A DNA stretch of 64,000 bases from Halichondria panicea (GCF_963675165.1 NC_087389.1:3010001-3074000), one strand, 5' to 3'; shown: positions 1-11,207, numbered from the stretch's first letter. Program-made: numbers and translations. The notes: generated by a model not told the origin, from the letters alone.

Positions 1-240
1 GTATTACAGCTAGCCACTTTATTTGGATTTGGATTCCTGGATTTGCAAATAAAGCTTGAGCTTTCTCGAGTTATGGATATAATTATGGTTTTACTTTCAG
101 TGAAGCTATCTCTTCAGAATTGTTGTAGCATCATCTGTTCGCAAGAAGGTATTATGAGTTAGCCTTGCATTAAAACGACAGCTGCAAATGCCATTGTGAA
201 CTTTGTAGCTACACAATACTTACCACTAGTTCTAGCTAGC
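1..240 (+). repeat. Decayed copy of dispersed repeat family B
   Basis: This stretch matches, with many changes, the middle of the family seen more fully at 49651-50411. Shared landmarks in the same order are a gattttg...gtggatt-like stretch, ctttctcgagttatgg, ctcttcagaat, gcatcat(c/t)tgttcgca and gagttagccttgca. No reading frame is conserved between copies, so I read it as a non-coding mobile repeat lying in the spacer or a long intron 5' of the visible SCYL2 exons. Confidence 0.6.
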
Positions 241-321
241 CGTTTAGCTGTATGCAAGCTATAATTGCAGATCTCCAATATTCATTATTGACCATGAAAT
301 GCACACTCAGATATATTAAAG

Positions 322-635
322 ACTGAGACCTTCAATTATTGCTGAATCAGCTAATACGCACCACGCACAAAGTTTTTAATGTTAAAAGACGGGCATGGTT
401 GTGTATTAGCTGGTTCAGTCGGTATTTTTCGGGGGGGAAAACATTTGTGGGTGAGCAATATTATTTTAGTCACTTCGTGGATAATATTTTCGTGTTTGCT
501 GCTTGCACTGCAGGTAGAGGTATAGGCAAGGTCGCTTCATTCGCGGGTAAAAATATTCATGGTCAGAACTTCAACCACGAATATTTTCCCCCTGGAAATT
601 ACCAGCTATACGTTAATTGAAGGTCCCAGTCCTTA
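322..635. mobile_element. Short element with inverted ends (GACTGAGACCTTCAATTA type)
   Basis: The left end reads GACTGAGACCTTCAATTA and the right end is its near-perfect inverse (TAATTGAAGGTCCCAGTC). The roughly 314-bp interior has short open frames with no recognisable protein. I see no clear target-site duplication. The arrangement fits a MITE-type non-autonomous DNA element. Confidence 0.5.
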
Positions 636-637
636 AT

Positions 638-883
638 AACCGTACAGCAGGAAATTTTTCGTGAGGTACAAAATTTCGCGTTTTTCTAGGACAGACAGAA
701 GACGCGAAAATTAAAAACTGGGATAAACTCCCATGCACCAGTATTTCACGTGCAAAGCTATTGGTGGGTGTGGTTTCCTGGCATTGAAACACGGATATTA
801 GAATCCACGAAAATTTATGCTGAGCTCTAGAGCCAAATAGCGAAAATTTGCACCCACGAACATATTTCCCGCTATATGGTAAC
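638..883. mobile_element. MITE of the TACCGTA-ended class (ACCGTACAGCAGGAAATTTT subtype)
   Basis: The ends are inverted: ACCGTACAGCAGGAAATTTT on the left and a matching ...TTTCCCGCTATATGGT on the right. The interior shares the cgcgaaaattaaaa..tgggataaactccca core with the element at 43569-43811, so both are copies of one family. The apparent open frames inside are by-products of the hairpin. Confidence 0.65.
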
Positions 884-1171
884 CAAAACACATGTAATCC
901 CTTCAAGATTAGGCCTTAACAAAAATAATAATTATGCCTATTATTCTTTTTGACTATTGTCAAAAAATCCTCAAAAAGTCAGCCTATTCCATTAAAGATA
1001 ACACACTCATTCTGAAAAAACAATTTGTATTGTACAATGACCACAAAACCATCAATGGATAGCAGAGTTGCACTCCAAGAGCGTTTCTGTTTAACAGATC
1101 AGAGGGCGAAGTGCATGCCTGCCCTGCCTGCCTAGTGGCTAGTGCTACAGTAGTACAGATCTGTATACTAG

Positions 1172-1304
1172 TTCGACACTGTTTAGGAAGTTTCTACATG
1201 ATTTAGAAGCCCAAAGGGCTGGTTGTAGTATCCCGAACGCAGTGAGGGTTCTACTAGCCCTAAGGACTTCTAAATCATGTGGAAACTTCCTAAACAGTGT
1301 CTAA
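1172..1304. mobile_element. MITE with TIR ...GACACTGTTTAGGAAG
   Basis: About 130 bp forming one long imperfect hairpin: GACACTGTTTAGGAAGTTTC and its inverse GAAACTTCCTAAACAGTGTC. The centre contains gggatactacaaccagccc-like sequence read on the opposite strand. Relatives lie at 14209-14320 and 15615-15712 (partial), and more distantly at 17578-17711 and 27882-28015. Confidence 0.7.
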
Positions 1305-1762
1305 GCATTTTAGATCATAGCAACCATCAGTATTTAGCCAATCAGATTTGAATGTTCTTATCTAATCTTTGCTACATGATTTTCTAAGTGAAGTACATGA
1401 TTTCTAAATAAGTACATGATTTTCTAGAACACTTCCTTAGCCAATCAAATTGCAGTATTTATGGCAAACATGATAGATGTGTATAGCTACATTTTAAGTG
1501 AAATTAGGTCTACCAGACCTCTGAGGGTCAAATTATGGTAGTTTGGTGCCCTATTATTCTGATTATGCTAGTTCCTAGAAATCTCCCTATTATTAAAAAT
1601 TATGCTAGCATAAAGCCCTGTTCAAGATCACCAGACTAATGTTTCCATTAAGCTACTTTTTGTAATTTTAGCGAAGCCAATCATTCCGCAGCACTCGCGG
1701 GTGGTTGTGTGAGTTTTATTTATGGCAATAATTATGTTAATTGCATGTTAAAATTTCTGTAG

Positions 1763-3277
1763 TTTAACCAGTTTGTGTTGGTGATTCGAGAGATGTTGGT
1801 GAAAGTAGAGACCGAACACCAAACCTACCTCGACCATCTTTCTAAAATGGAAGAACAAACAAAGTAAGGATTTAACCAAAATATTTTTTATTACAGATCC
1901 TATTACAATATTTTGCAACTACTAAACGGTGGCAGCAGCATCACAAAGCGATAGCAAATAATTATATTGTAATTGCACAACATCACGATCACAAAAGTTT
2001 ATCTCAAATAATATTCAAAGAGTTGGCTCATTCGCAAAGGTTTTCACTTGCAAATCATTTTAGTAATATGGTATGTACATGAATTACAGTATACTGATGT
2101 AGCCTACCTGTAGCCATTATAATTATTGTAGGTCTACAGTTGCTTTTGCTCGGGAGGTTGCTGAACAGAAAGCTATGGACGATGCCATTGATAAGATTGA
2201 AGATATTTTTGGTGCAGATAAGTCCCAACATGTAGCAGGAACTACTTCTACACCTGTCTCCACAATAACTTCACAAGGGGTGAGTTGTGTTGTTTTTGTT
2301 TACTGTGTACACACATTTCGATAACACAGGGCTCAAACGATTTGCTTGGAGGTTTAATGAGTAAACCGTCACAAAATAATATATCTATGGCAGAATCAGC
2401 TTCCCAACAATCTACCGGCAGAGTTATAAGCTTTGAAAATCAACCACCAGCTTTAGAAATCTGGAAGTCGTCACCAGCTACTTTGCAACAAGCGTCCTCA
2501 TCATTGAAACCTAGTAACTATGCTCCATTAGTACCAGAAAACCGCGCTGCTCCTATCTCACAGAATTTGTTTACCAACGATCAATTTTCACCGGTGAGCT
2601 ACACGGCAGCACAGCGTAAACCTCAACCAGGATCTCGTATGCCAGTCAATCAGTCATCACAAGGCGACTTTCTACAGCGGTCTAGTGGTAATAACTTAAT
2701 CAGTGGGACAAAGAGCTATCTGTCAGCTGGAACGAATGGTGATTTGCTACAGCCAACAATCAGCAATCGTCACATAAGCGGAAATGTTGTACAGCCAACA
2801 AAAAATGTAGTTGTTGGTATGCAAACCAGCTATCCACAACATGGAAACCGACCTCAAGATTCTACCGCTCATGGAATCAAGCAGCAGCAGCAGCAACCAC
2901 TAGTTCCGATGCAAACAAACTCACCCACAAGTATGAGCCATATGGGTTGGTCATCGTCTATTGGGAACGTTAGTTCAACATCACAAAGAGAAAGCAATAC
3001 TAGCTGGCCTGCCAATATGGATAACAGTGTCGGTTTACGAACCGAACAGCTTCGAGATGGACAATTATTAAACAACATGTTGGGACAGAGCAGTCCGATG
3101 GGAGGTGTACAGCATAATATGACAGGCAACTATCAGCAGAGTAATACTGGAACTGGATTGGGACATCATAGTAGTATGAACTGGTCTTCTAACCCTGTAG
3201 GGGCCTCTATGATACCTCAGAGACAGCCCGATGCAAGCAAAGCTAACCCCTTTGCGAATTTGAGCTTTTTGAGTTAG
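1763..3277 (+). CDS. SCYL2: SCYL2 (SCY1-like pseudokinase 2), C-terminal exons only
   Basis: SCYL2 (CVAK104) is a pseudokinase on clathrin-coated membranes of the TGN/endosome system. Three exons are visible: 1763-1863, 2132-2279 and 2330-3277, with phases 2, 0 and stop TAG at 3275. The first exon encodes FNQFVLVIREMLVKVETEHQ..., which matches the FNSFISVIKEML segment after the HEAT-like region of animal SCYL2, followed by the short coiled stretch YLDHLSKMEEQTK. The last exon is a Q/S/N-rich disordered tail of about 315 residues ending KANPFANLSFLS. The NPF motif near the end is the kind bound by EH-domain endocytic proteins, and human SCYL2 also has an NPF there. The kinase-like domain and most of the HEAT region are missing: no upstream exon was found in 1-1762, so the rest should lie left of the window. 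The last intron is 50 nt. Confidence 0.85.
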
Positions 3278-3418
3278 TTCCAGTGAGTGTATACACACTA
3301 CAGTTATTTTTGTGACATGTAAGCAAGTTTTAGTTGAAACAGTATCGTACGTACATGTGTAGTAGCAATTACAAGCATAAATAATAGTTATTAGAGTACT
3401 ATTACACAGTGATAATTA
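3278..3418. other. Convergent 3' spacer between SCYL2 and LIPT1
   Basis: Only 141 bp separate the two stop codons on opposite strands, so both 3' UTRs must fit in or overlap here. An ataaataata stretch near 3377 could serve as a weak poly(A) signal for SCYL2. No other feature is seen. Confidence 0.6.
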
Positions 3419-5875
3419 CTACACACACAAGTTCTGTATCCAATCACGTACATATTCTAGTTTCTTGTCTGTGGTGAAAATTGAGGCTTTCATAGCGATG
3501 TTGATATCAGTGTGCCAAAATCGTGTGCCTGAAAATGCATGGATTCCGTAATTATTTTTGTGCTACATGTTGTTGATAATTACATACACTCTCTTGCCTT
3601 CCATTGCCTTGCATATAGCAGGTAAATCATCTGACCTCCAACTAATATCTAGTTTGACATTCTTTATGATACCTTGTTGAATTTCCATAGAGAGATGCTG
3701 TATATTCATGTACGTATACAGTGCAGCACTTAATTACCAAAATATAAACAAGCAGACTCACAGCATCCCCAAAGCTAAAGCGTTTTGTATTTTGTACTGT
3801 AAATTTTGGGGTCTTTCCATAGATCCAGTTCCATTCCTACACTTTGTGATACACAATAAAATAATGACCCAGTAATATTATAATTATAATAATTAACTTC
3901 ACCTGAAGTTCTTTCTTTATATCCATGACGCCTGGTAGTGTTAAAGGGTCAATGTCAATTACCTGCAATAGTAGTATAATAATTATTTTGTAGGGTTGGT
4001 AGATACGAAACAACTATTTCCGTATTACTGGAGCATCAAACATATGCGAACTTTGCATGCATGGGTTGAACCGCAAAACCTAAACCTAAATTAGTATACA
4101 CACGATCCTTCCCAGAATGCAATACATGTAGTTTAACCGAAAAAGGGTCAATTTTTCTGCTGATTTGGCTCATTCAAAAATCATCCGCAAAAAGACAAAA
4201 TTATATTTTAACATAATAACTTAGATTCAACGTCACTATCCTACTTGACTATGAGTACTCCTTCGGTGTGGGTCAGTTATGGGAGACACCAGAATACTTT
4301 CTACATCACCCTTGTGCAATAATTACAGGCATTTCTTTGCCCCTCCCCCCCCATGCAGCACTAGGATTAAATCGTGTTGGATGGCAGACATGAACCTGTT
4401 AAAATTTAAAATAGAGACATCTTAAGCTTAAATACTAAATGGATAATTCATGAAAAATAATGTGCACCAACAAAAATTAGTCTGCAATTTGAAAAAATTT
4501 ACCGTATTACTACAGTATACCACGTATTGCAGTAGAATAATTTTCTAGTTTTAATTTTCGTATGATGCTAAATTTCCGCTATACGATATACTTATTATAC
4601 TCAAATTATACAGCATACTATAAAATGTTTGGCGATGGTGATTTGGCGAAACAAGGTGAGGGTCGCAAAATGCAATCTCAATAAGTGATCTCTCCACCTG
4701 GATCAGTTCTTTAATAATTAGCTAGATTGATAACCTTGAACCGCATGTTCTCATCTGACCTCAAAGTGGCTAGAAGCCTACAGACGCTAGTAGAGCATAA
4801 TTTACACGCACAGCAGTAATACACACACAAACGAACACACTACCTTGCCTGTGCATAATTATAATAATGAACATCCCTCGTACAAAATAATTGATTACCC
4901 ATCTGTTTAAATCCACTTGATGAACATCGTAGAACTTTTCAGCTATTACACTGCAGACATCATTGTAGTTCATGCTTGGTTCAATATTGCATAAATTAAT
5001 CACATCAGAGGGTGTGCTTGCTGTAGCCCGAGACTCCCGTATACAAGCCTAAAATAAAAAGCAACGAATAATGGAATATTATAGTTAGTGCACAGCAGAC
5101 CTCAGAACTCGAAGTGAGAAGTTGACGAAGATTTTGTAGGTTCACATTCAACAATAGTGTGAAGTGGTGACAAGCTAAGTCTTTCAATAGCTTAGCAGAG
5201 CTACCCGAGACCTGCATAACAGAAGCGAAAAAACTACACGGTGAATCAATGACTCGTAAGAGAATACTAAGACATAATAATTATGATTATATGAAAACAG
5301 CACCTTGTTAAATTCTATTACAGTAATTTTTTGTTGGGAATTATTGTGTCCTGGGGGGGACAAATTAATATTAATATTCCATGACAAACCTTCCACTTAT
5401 CCTTGCAAATGATATCATCTTTCTTGTTGCGTTGCAGGTTGACCTTCCATTTCTGATTAACAGCGTCACAAATTAACTGCAAGTTACGTTTCCTATTGTA
5501 GTCTTGTCTTGATGAGAAAATGGTGCAGTTTGTGTTACCCAAGTCCTACAAAACAGTTACAAGAACAGCTATGGTATGGTGTAATTCAATGCTCACATGA
5601 TACACTGCTCCCCCACCAGATTTTCTGCGTACTAGAGTCATTCCTCTATTACGAAGAAGATGGAGATTTGCTTCTTTCCATGGATTCTAACAGTAAAGAA
5701 AGAAAGTTGTGTGTGCCTTGCTATAAACTGGGCTTACTTGATGTCTTCCAATAACAACCTGCAATAATTACATAGTATATGCACGCTAATAATTCAGAAC
5801 TTTAAACTTACACATGACGTGTTTCTCCAAAAGAATAGAATCCGTGCATGTGACAAGTTCAAATTTTTGAATACC
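3419..5875 (-). CDS. LIPT1: LIPT1-type lipoyltransferase / lipoate-protein ligase (first exon(s) missing)
   Basis: Mitochondrial enzyme that attaches lipoyl groups to lysines of 2-oxoacid dehydrogenase E2 subunits. Ten exons read on the minus strand: 5875-5812, 5758-5738 (21-nt microexon), 5686-5597, 5545-5390, 5211-5101, 5048-4899, 3962-3903, 3836-3762, 3697-3598 and 3528-3419. They give about 311 residues in continuous phase. Diagnostic motifs in order: [20 protein letters not shown], the lipoate-binding loop [22 protein letters not shown] with the catalytic-type lysine, [20 protein letters not shown], and the C-terminal domain [14 protein letters not shown]. This is the order in human LIPT1 and bacterial LplA. 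The initiator exon was not found: the first exon seen starts inside a codon completed as W, and upstream lies repeat DNA. The last intron is GC-AG (see separate entry). Confidence 0.9.
3529..3597 (-). other. LIPT1: Probable GC-AG intron in LIPT1
   Basis: Read on the minus strand, the penultimate exon ends ATGGAAG and the intron begins GCAAGA; the last exon follows TTTTCAG. Joining here gives [11 protein letters not shown], which aligns with the LplA/LIPT1 C-terminal domain and keeps frame to the stop. The two nearby GT sites (exon ends AGA or AGAGT) both lead quickly to stops or lose that conserved stretch. The intron is 69 nt. Confidence 0.7.
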
Positions 5876-6111
5876 CTGTATGTATTTAGCTCAAATTAAA
5901 GTGTGAAGGATATAATTATCTAAAAATGGATCAAAATTCCATACCATTATAACACCACTTATGCTTAACTAATTACAGCGTTACAAATTATAATTTTCCA
6001 GTGGTGTACGAAAAAACACTAATTCTAGTTTGGTGCTTATAGCGATAGAACACGTAGAAAAATTACACCTGTGTGCTACGAGGCTATAATAGTATGTATA
6101 CATGCAGTATA
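5876..6111. other. Spacer or LIPT1 5' intron, nothing recognised
   Basis: AT-rich sequence between the most 5' LIPT1 exon found and the first MITE. I looked for an exon ending in a ...EDW-like LIPT1 sequence on the minus strand and did not find one. Confidence 0.4.
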
Positions 6112-6442
6112 TAGATGGGCGTGGCCCGCCTCCAAAGGGGAGACGGGTAGCAGCCCTATATAGCATTCGGTCTGCACTAACTATGAATATCATTAATATT
6201 AGCCGCGCCTCTAACCACAAAGCTCAGCTTGCTGCAGAGAGGGGAGGGGCTGGGAAGCCAACAAAATGCATTACGTAAGGGTTATACAATCTGATTGGTG
6301 CATATGCATTCCTGAATGCAAACTGCTTACGTAACGTAATCACTCTGCAATCTGATTGGTGCTGCATGATTTTCTGCAGCAGAACGAATGCTATATAGGG
6401 CTGCTACCCGTATCCCCTTTGGAGGCGGGCCACGCCCATCTA
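6112..6442. mobile_element. TAG...CTA element with exact 9-bp TSD (TGCAGTATA)
   Basis: Ends are TAGATGGGCGTGGCCCGCC and its inverse GGCGGGCCACGCCCATCTA; the inverted arms run for about 60 bp on each side and include the ctatatagggctgctacccg block. TGCAGTATA occurs immediately before (6103-6111) and after (6443-6451). The interior carries repeated CCAAT-like tctgattggtgc motifs. Non-autonomous; one of the 9-bp-duplication group described in the findings. Confidence 0.9.
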
Positions 6443-6449
6443 TGCAGTA

Positions 6450-6535
6450 TAGCCTCGATTCCAAGCCGCTGAGAAAGGCGGCCTGGTATACACTGTTTAC
6501 GCATGCGCCAGAATTACCCAGAACCTGGGTAATCG
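6450..6535 (+). mobile_element. Truncated left end of the TAGCCTCGATTCC element
   Basis: The sequence from TAGCCTCGATTCC through cctggtat..gactgttt-like, gcatgcgcca and gggtaat matches the left end of the complete element at 31491-32062. Only about 85 bp remain. The 3' flank lacks the right terminus. Confidence 0.6.
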
Positions 6536-6652
6536 TAAATTGCAGTATAATTATTTATCAGTATTCTTATTCCGCATTAGTTTGTAAAACATTGATATCC
6601 GTTTCATTTATAATGATGTCATTGAAAAAAGAAATCTAGTCCAAGTTGTGTA

Positions 6653-7010
6653 ATGGCTGCTACCTTCTCTTCTGCTCTCGCGTACGTGTTATCCTGTGTT
6701 GGAAAACCAGGTCTAGTCTTGAAAGACAAGCAGCTGGAGGCGTTGAAGTGTCTGTACGCTGGTGTTTATGTGGGTACCGTACCGACCGGCTATGTCAAGT
6801 CCCAGAGCAAGTCCATCTGCTTTCCAGACACTCCCTTTCTTGATTGATGTGAAGCTTGACAGGACTCTCTCTGAAAGAAGTGTTGTGATGGTGATTTCTC
6901 CTCTTGTTTCTCTGAGTGAAGCCATCTTCAAAGTGTTGGTGTGTCTGTTCGACGTTCAGTGCCATGCTCTCTGGAAGGAAGTATTGTTGTGACATTTGCC
7001 GAAAATTGGT
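6653..7010 (+). pseudogene. RecQ-type DNA helicase pseudogene, N-terminal fragment
   Basis: Starting at the ATG at 6653, the frame reads ...LAYVLSCVGKPGLVLKDKQLEALKCLY... then VPTGYVKS, where a RecQ-family helicase would have the Walker A LPTGxGKS. After about 60 codons the match jumps frame: another frame carries LPFLIDVKLDRTL and VVMVISPLVSL, the motif Ia-like VSPLxSL region, and a further shift is needed near 6960. Walker A lysine context is preserved but G is replaced by V. The helicase core beyond this point is absent. Such fragments are common in transposon-rich invertebrate genomes. I read it as a decayed, frameshifted remnant with no plausible product. Confidence 0.7.
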
Positions 7011-7059
7011 CACAGAGTAAGTACGTGGTATCTGATCCAAGAACTGTGTGGCCTGAATG

Positions 7060-7145
7060 TGTTTACAATCCGAGGGACTTGTGTGTATCCGATCCGAGGG
7101 ACTTGTTGCTTGAGTGTGTATCCGGACTTGTTGCTTGAGTGTATT
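7060..7145 (+). repeat. Short degenerate tandem repeat (ccgagggacttg)
   Basis: Three copies of a unit containing gt(g)tatccgatccgagggacttgttgcttgagt-like sequence follow each other with small deletions, directly after the RecQ fragment. A further gtgtatccgatccgag occurs near 7280. No function suggested. Confidence 0.5.
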
Positions 7146-8022
7146 AATGGATAGTGCTTTCAATGGTAAATCTATTGTGTAAATCACATTATGTTACGTC
7201 ACAGCCACTGTACTTATCCACATTTATTTTTTCCCCACAGGTTTAAACTAATTTCTTATGAGATTAACTTGTCGCCTAAGTGTGTATCCGATCCGAGCCT
7301 CAAGTTAATGAATAAATCTACAGAGCTGATGTTTTACTTAGCTGTCTCTGTCTACAGTATATACAGAGAGGTAGCCTCTTCTTTTTCTTTTTTCTGTTCT
7401 TTATCACAATAACTGTTTTAACGTTCAATGAGATAAAATACGGTAGATAATAAATTAATTGTCCACCCACGTGCCAACAGTAAATACCAGGCCCACTATT
7501 CAAGGGGCTGGAGTCGAGGATACATGCAGTATAGACTCTCGCTATTCTGGCTCTCGTGTTATAATAATTATATGAATAATATCTCTGAGTATACTCGATA
7601 TATACCGGCCATTTGCATGGTTTGGCACGGATTGCTAGCTAGATTTTTACTGCACAAAACTCACTCTGAAGTGTGGCCACTCCACCATTCCATATACTGG
7701 CCAGTGCTGGCTGCCTCAAACCATAGGTTTTGGGTGTGGTTTGGCAGATAAAATTGGATTGCACTTAAATAGACAGCAGAATGATTCATTATTCATTATC
7801 CTCGAGACAAAAACCGCAAAATTATATAGTCATTAGATTCGAGGTATAAGGCCATTTTTAAGTCGCGGCTATTTCCTGAAGTACAGCCACCTCGCTATTC
7901 CCCGGCCAAGCTGCTCTGTCCGGTGACCGGATTAACGAGAGTCTACTGCTACATTCCTTGCATAATAAAATATGCGAGTAACGCTTTAGACTGGAAACCA
8001 CTCTCTTTCCTTTGGAAAAGGG
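7146..8022. other. Gene-free stretch
   Basis: Short open frames only, none resembling a protein. The region has poly-T/CT runs near 7380 and scattered fragments that resemble repeat DNA, but no inverted ends that I could pair with confidence. Confidence 0.4.
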
Positions 8023-8485
8023 AATGGCCAGCTGCCGCGTTGAGAATTTTCCCATTGGAATGCAATTAGTACAAACCAAAAAATACGTTTGCGTGGGTGA
8101 TGTTACTTTTAGCCTCTACAACGACTGCCAGCTAGTGATGTGTTTATTACTCGAGGCTTATTGTAGTATGGCTAGAGCCATACTATTGTCGTTTGTGATG
8201 CAGTTTTAAGGACATTTTTAGCTACAGTTTCAGCATAAAAATTAGCCGCGGCCGTTATTCGAACGTGCGGTCGTCAAGGCAGTAATGACGACGTGAAATT
8301 ACTGATACGCGATTAATTACTGTACGAATCACAGTGAATAATAGGACAACATGCGATTAGTGCAGTAAGAACTAGCGTGTGGGCTATGGCACATATAAGA
8401 ATTTGTGATATTTGCATTCTTGTGTGAGCGCAAGATTCTTCGAGCACTGGGACAACTCTCAACATGGCAGCTGGCCAGTCCCTTT
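8023..8485. mobile_element. Element framed by inverted arms (ggccagctgcc)
   Basis: The arm at 8023-8056 (gggaatggccagctgccgcg...) recurs inverted at about 8449-8485 (...catggcagctggccagtccc). The arms are about 35-45 bp with several mismatches and the interior is about 390 bp. No target-site duplication recognised, so the outer limits are uncertain. Confidence 0.45.
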
Positions 8486-8934
8486 TTTGCATTCAGGCAA
8501 GGGTGGGGCTATCAACGTGACGTCATGTCAACGGTTTGGGAAAAAATTTCCATGGAAAAATGGTCCAGTGTCCGTTATAAGACATAGTGTGTTAGCCACA
8601 TTCAGTGTGGCAGCTATAATATATATAGGGCCTCCTCAATCAAACCTAAATTCTACATGGGTTCAGAGAACTAAAACAATCGGTCCTTAATTAATTAAAC
8701 ATACCAGTCCTCAAATGCTAGGTTGGTAAAAACGTCGTTTGACAAAGACTTGTAAACAACAATCTACAGAAAAGGTGAAGATTTATATATCACATTTAAC
8801 ATGACACCTTTCTTTAGCAACTAACCTCCCTAGTCGCTCCAGCCCATGCCATTTTTCTCTCACAGTTGTACTTACTTGTATGGGTTTAGCCAATACCCCA
8901 TGAATATCATTATCATTAGCACGGTAGTGCTAAT

Positions 8935-9092
8935 AGTAGGGTTGGGTCGAAAACAGCAAAAAGGCCCCCTCTGGATCTCACCCAAGAAGCAAGACAAAGT
9001 TATTTTGAGTTTATATATCTGTTGCCCATATCATTTGTGACATTTGTGTGAAATATGAACTGAATTGAACATTGTATGAAAAAGTTATAAGA
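8935..9092 (+). repeat. Dispersed repeat, copy 1 (ccccctctggatctcacccaag)
   Basis: About 155 bp, from gggttgg(g) through CCCCCTCTGGATCTCACCCA, TGTGACATTTGTGTGAAA, CTGAATTGAACATTGTATGA and AGTTATAAGAA. The same blocks recur in the same order at 49126-49283. No inverted termini seen, so the class is unknown. Confidence 0.65.
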
Positions 9093-9925
9093 ACAGCAAA
9101 ACAAAAAAAACAACCACTTTTTGTTCATCTTCTCCTCACGTTCATCAGTCAGTTAATCTAGAGAACTGTAGGTCCACAAGACAAACTAGTGACATATTAC
9201 TGTTCTCAGTCGCCTTGGGTAGTGCAGTAACTAATCTATTTCCTTCAAAGTTAAATTTGCTAGGGTGGAAGCCAGAGTGGAAGCTACGCCCTCTTTAATA
9301 GGTGCAGAGGTGAGGTCGCCATTGTTTACCTACTGAGCATGCTCAGACATAGCCAAAAGCACGGCCACGCCCCTATTATCTTAGCAACCACTTGAGGTCT
9401 ACAGCAACAGTAGTGTTTTAAACTGTCGATTCTTACCGCTCCAGTTAATGCTCATTATGTTGAAGCTCTTCATTGCATTCTGAGCCTGCTCTGTCTGAGC
9501 TTGTGATAATAAATTATTGCATGCATAAGACCAAAAAACTTATGAAAATTATTATAACAGACACAAACTGCAACAGTGCAAATAAAAATTCAGTACAGTT
9601 GCTAGCTCTTTTTATCCGCATAGTAAAGGTAGATTGCCACCTACTGAAGATATTTGATCTAGCTAGCACCGTAGATAAATCTATGCTAGTACCTGCGAAG
9701 AAAAATTGTAGGTACAAACAAGTGTAAAAAAATTTTGTGAAAAGAATAATGGTGAGAAGTAGGGTTGCATGTTGGATGAGTCGCTGGCAAAAGGATGTGA
9801 ACAAGATGGGTAACCCTAAAAGGAACGCCCATTAGAATAGACACAAAACGTCATCACTTAAAATATTGTACGTGGTTTCTCAGGACCACTTATTAACGCA
9901 TGCATGCAGCGAAAAAAGTTTACAA
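9093..9925. other. Gene-free stretch
   Basis: AT-rich spacer. A GC-richer patch around 9281-9400 (ctacgccctctttaatagg, gaggtcgccattg) could be promoter-like or repeat-derived, but no coding exon follows on either strand. Confidence 0.35.
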
Positions 9926-10312
9926 ACAAGTGCAAAAAACATTTTGTGAAAAAATGGGGAAGAGTAGGGTTGGAAGAGCATGTGCACTGAAGTAACAAAA
10001 AGTTCGAACACAAGATTGTGGGTTGGTATAGTCTTGCATGCTCCAACTAGTTGGGGGTGGGGCACGATCTTTAACAGTTGGGTCCAGCACTACTTCGAGT
10101 TTTGGGTGGGCAGGGCTCATCTGTAGAGTCTCACATTTATTACACCATGTGTTTCGGTGCTGTAACAGAAAGAAACGTTAATTTGAAAAAGCCTCATTCA
10201 AATGCGTCATTATGCAAGTTGATGGTCAAATAGGTGATCAAGCGTCTCAAATAAAGAAAGAGGTGTAACGAGAAGTAGTGCTTTTTCACAAAATGTTTTT
10301 TGCACTTGTTAA
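9926..10312. mobile_element. Element with inverted ends AAGTGCAAAAAACATTTTGT
   Basis: The left copy of ACAAGTGCAAAAAACATTTT is inverted at the right (AAAATGTTTTTTGCACTTGT). A third, direct, diverged copy lies just upstream at about 9716-9745 together with the same gagaagtagggttg(c/g)a neighbour. Likely a non-autonomous element beside a related fragment. Confidence 0.5.
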
Positions 10313-10899
10313 TTTGAGTGTTGGCCACGCCTCTCAGTGCAAAATTTACATGTGGTAATGGTGTGATTCCTGCAATCCGTGGAAACTGTAGATGGTCCCG
10401 TCCTCTCCGTACAAAGTTACGTGGGTGTGATAATCCTACTGCAATCTGACCAGAGTACAGTCTACACTAAGACTACAAATTTGGCTTCAAATGATGTAAT
10501 TGTGGTTTTGCATCATAGTGAGTAAATTTCCTGTTTGTGGCTTGTAAATACTACAGTAATTCTCCGTAAATTTAATTATGGCTTCCGTTATGTCATTGTT
10601 TACTATCAGAATTGGATAAAGAAACAACTTTTTCAGTTTTTCCAGCATCAATACCCAGGTCCTGAAGTGCAAGCCAGGTTCCAGAGTCACAGTACTAGTA
10701 GATATAGTATTCATGAACTGGCCACAGGAAAATTAGGATCCAGAACTGGGGATTACTAATTTGCCCAGAAATCAAAGTCAGTCCAAACAGGATATATCCA
10801 ATAAACTGGCCAATGTTAGAACACAAGACCTGCTATAAAAAAATATTGGCAAAGCGGATGCTGTTTATTTCTTTGCAAAGACTAACTTCTAGCATTATA
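10313..10899. other. Gene-free stretch
   Basis: No conserved protein frame. Fragments near 10390 (ggtcccgtcctc) resemble the end of the repeat seen near 11755 and, more distantly, 33490-33530. Confidence 0.35.
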
Positions 10900-11207
10900 C
10901 AGTAGAACCTCGATTATCCGGCCCTCGATTATCCGGAACCTCGATTATCCGGCTTGGCAGTTTTCTTTTTAATCAGATTACATAATTCAGAAAATGGGCG
11001 TGTCCCTCAAATGCGCATGCGTGTTGCAGCTGTTACCATGGAGACATGCCTGCTTTTCTTTTGCGCATGCGCAGACAACATGCGGCACTGCTGTTCATCA
11101 ATAAAGTGGGTGGATCAAGGCGTGGTTTATCTATTCGATTATCCGGCATATTCACTTATCCGGCCTGCTTCTGGAACCAAGGTGTCCGGATAATCGAGGT
11201 TCTACTG
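10900..11207. mobile_element. Tigger/pogo-like MITE, TA target site
   Basis: Ends are CAGTAGAACCTCGATTATCC and its inverse, flanked on both sides by TA (10898-10899, 11208-11209). This terminus is typical of Tigger/pogo members of the Tc1-mariner superfamily. The left end carries three tandem cctcgattatccgg units. The interior has gcgcatgcg and no transposase, so it is non-autonomous. Siblings are at 14358-14590 and about 14628-14800. Confidence 0.88.

Noticed and set aside
1680..1735. Open stretch before gtgagt as a further SCYL2 exon
   Set aside because: Neither frame matches the SCYL2 sequence expected before FNQFVLVIREM.
5981..6220. 79-codon minus-strand frame as the LIPT1 first exon
   Set aside because: It runs into the arm of the 9-bp-TSD element and lacks the expected ...NLA.EDW sequence and a phase-2 donor.
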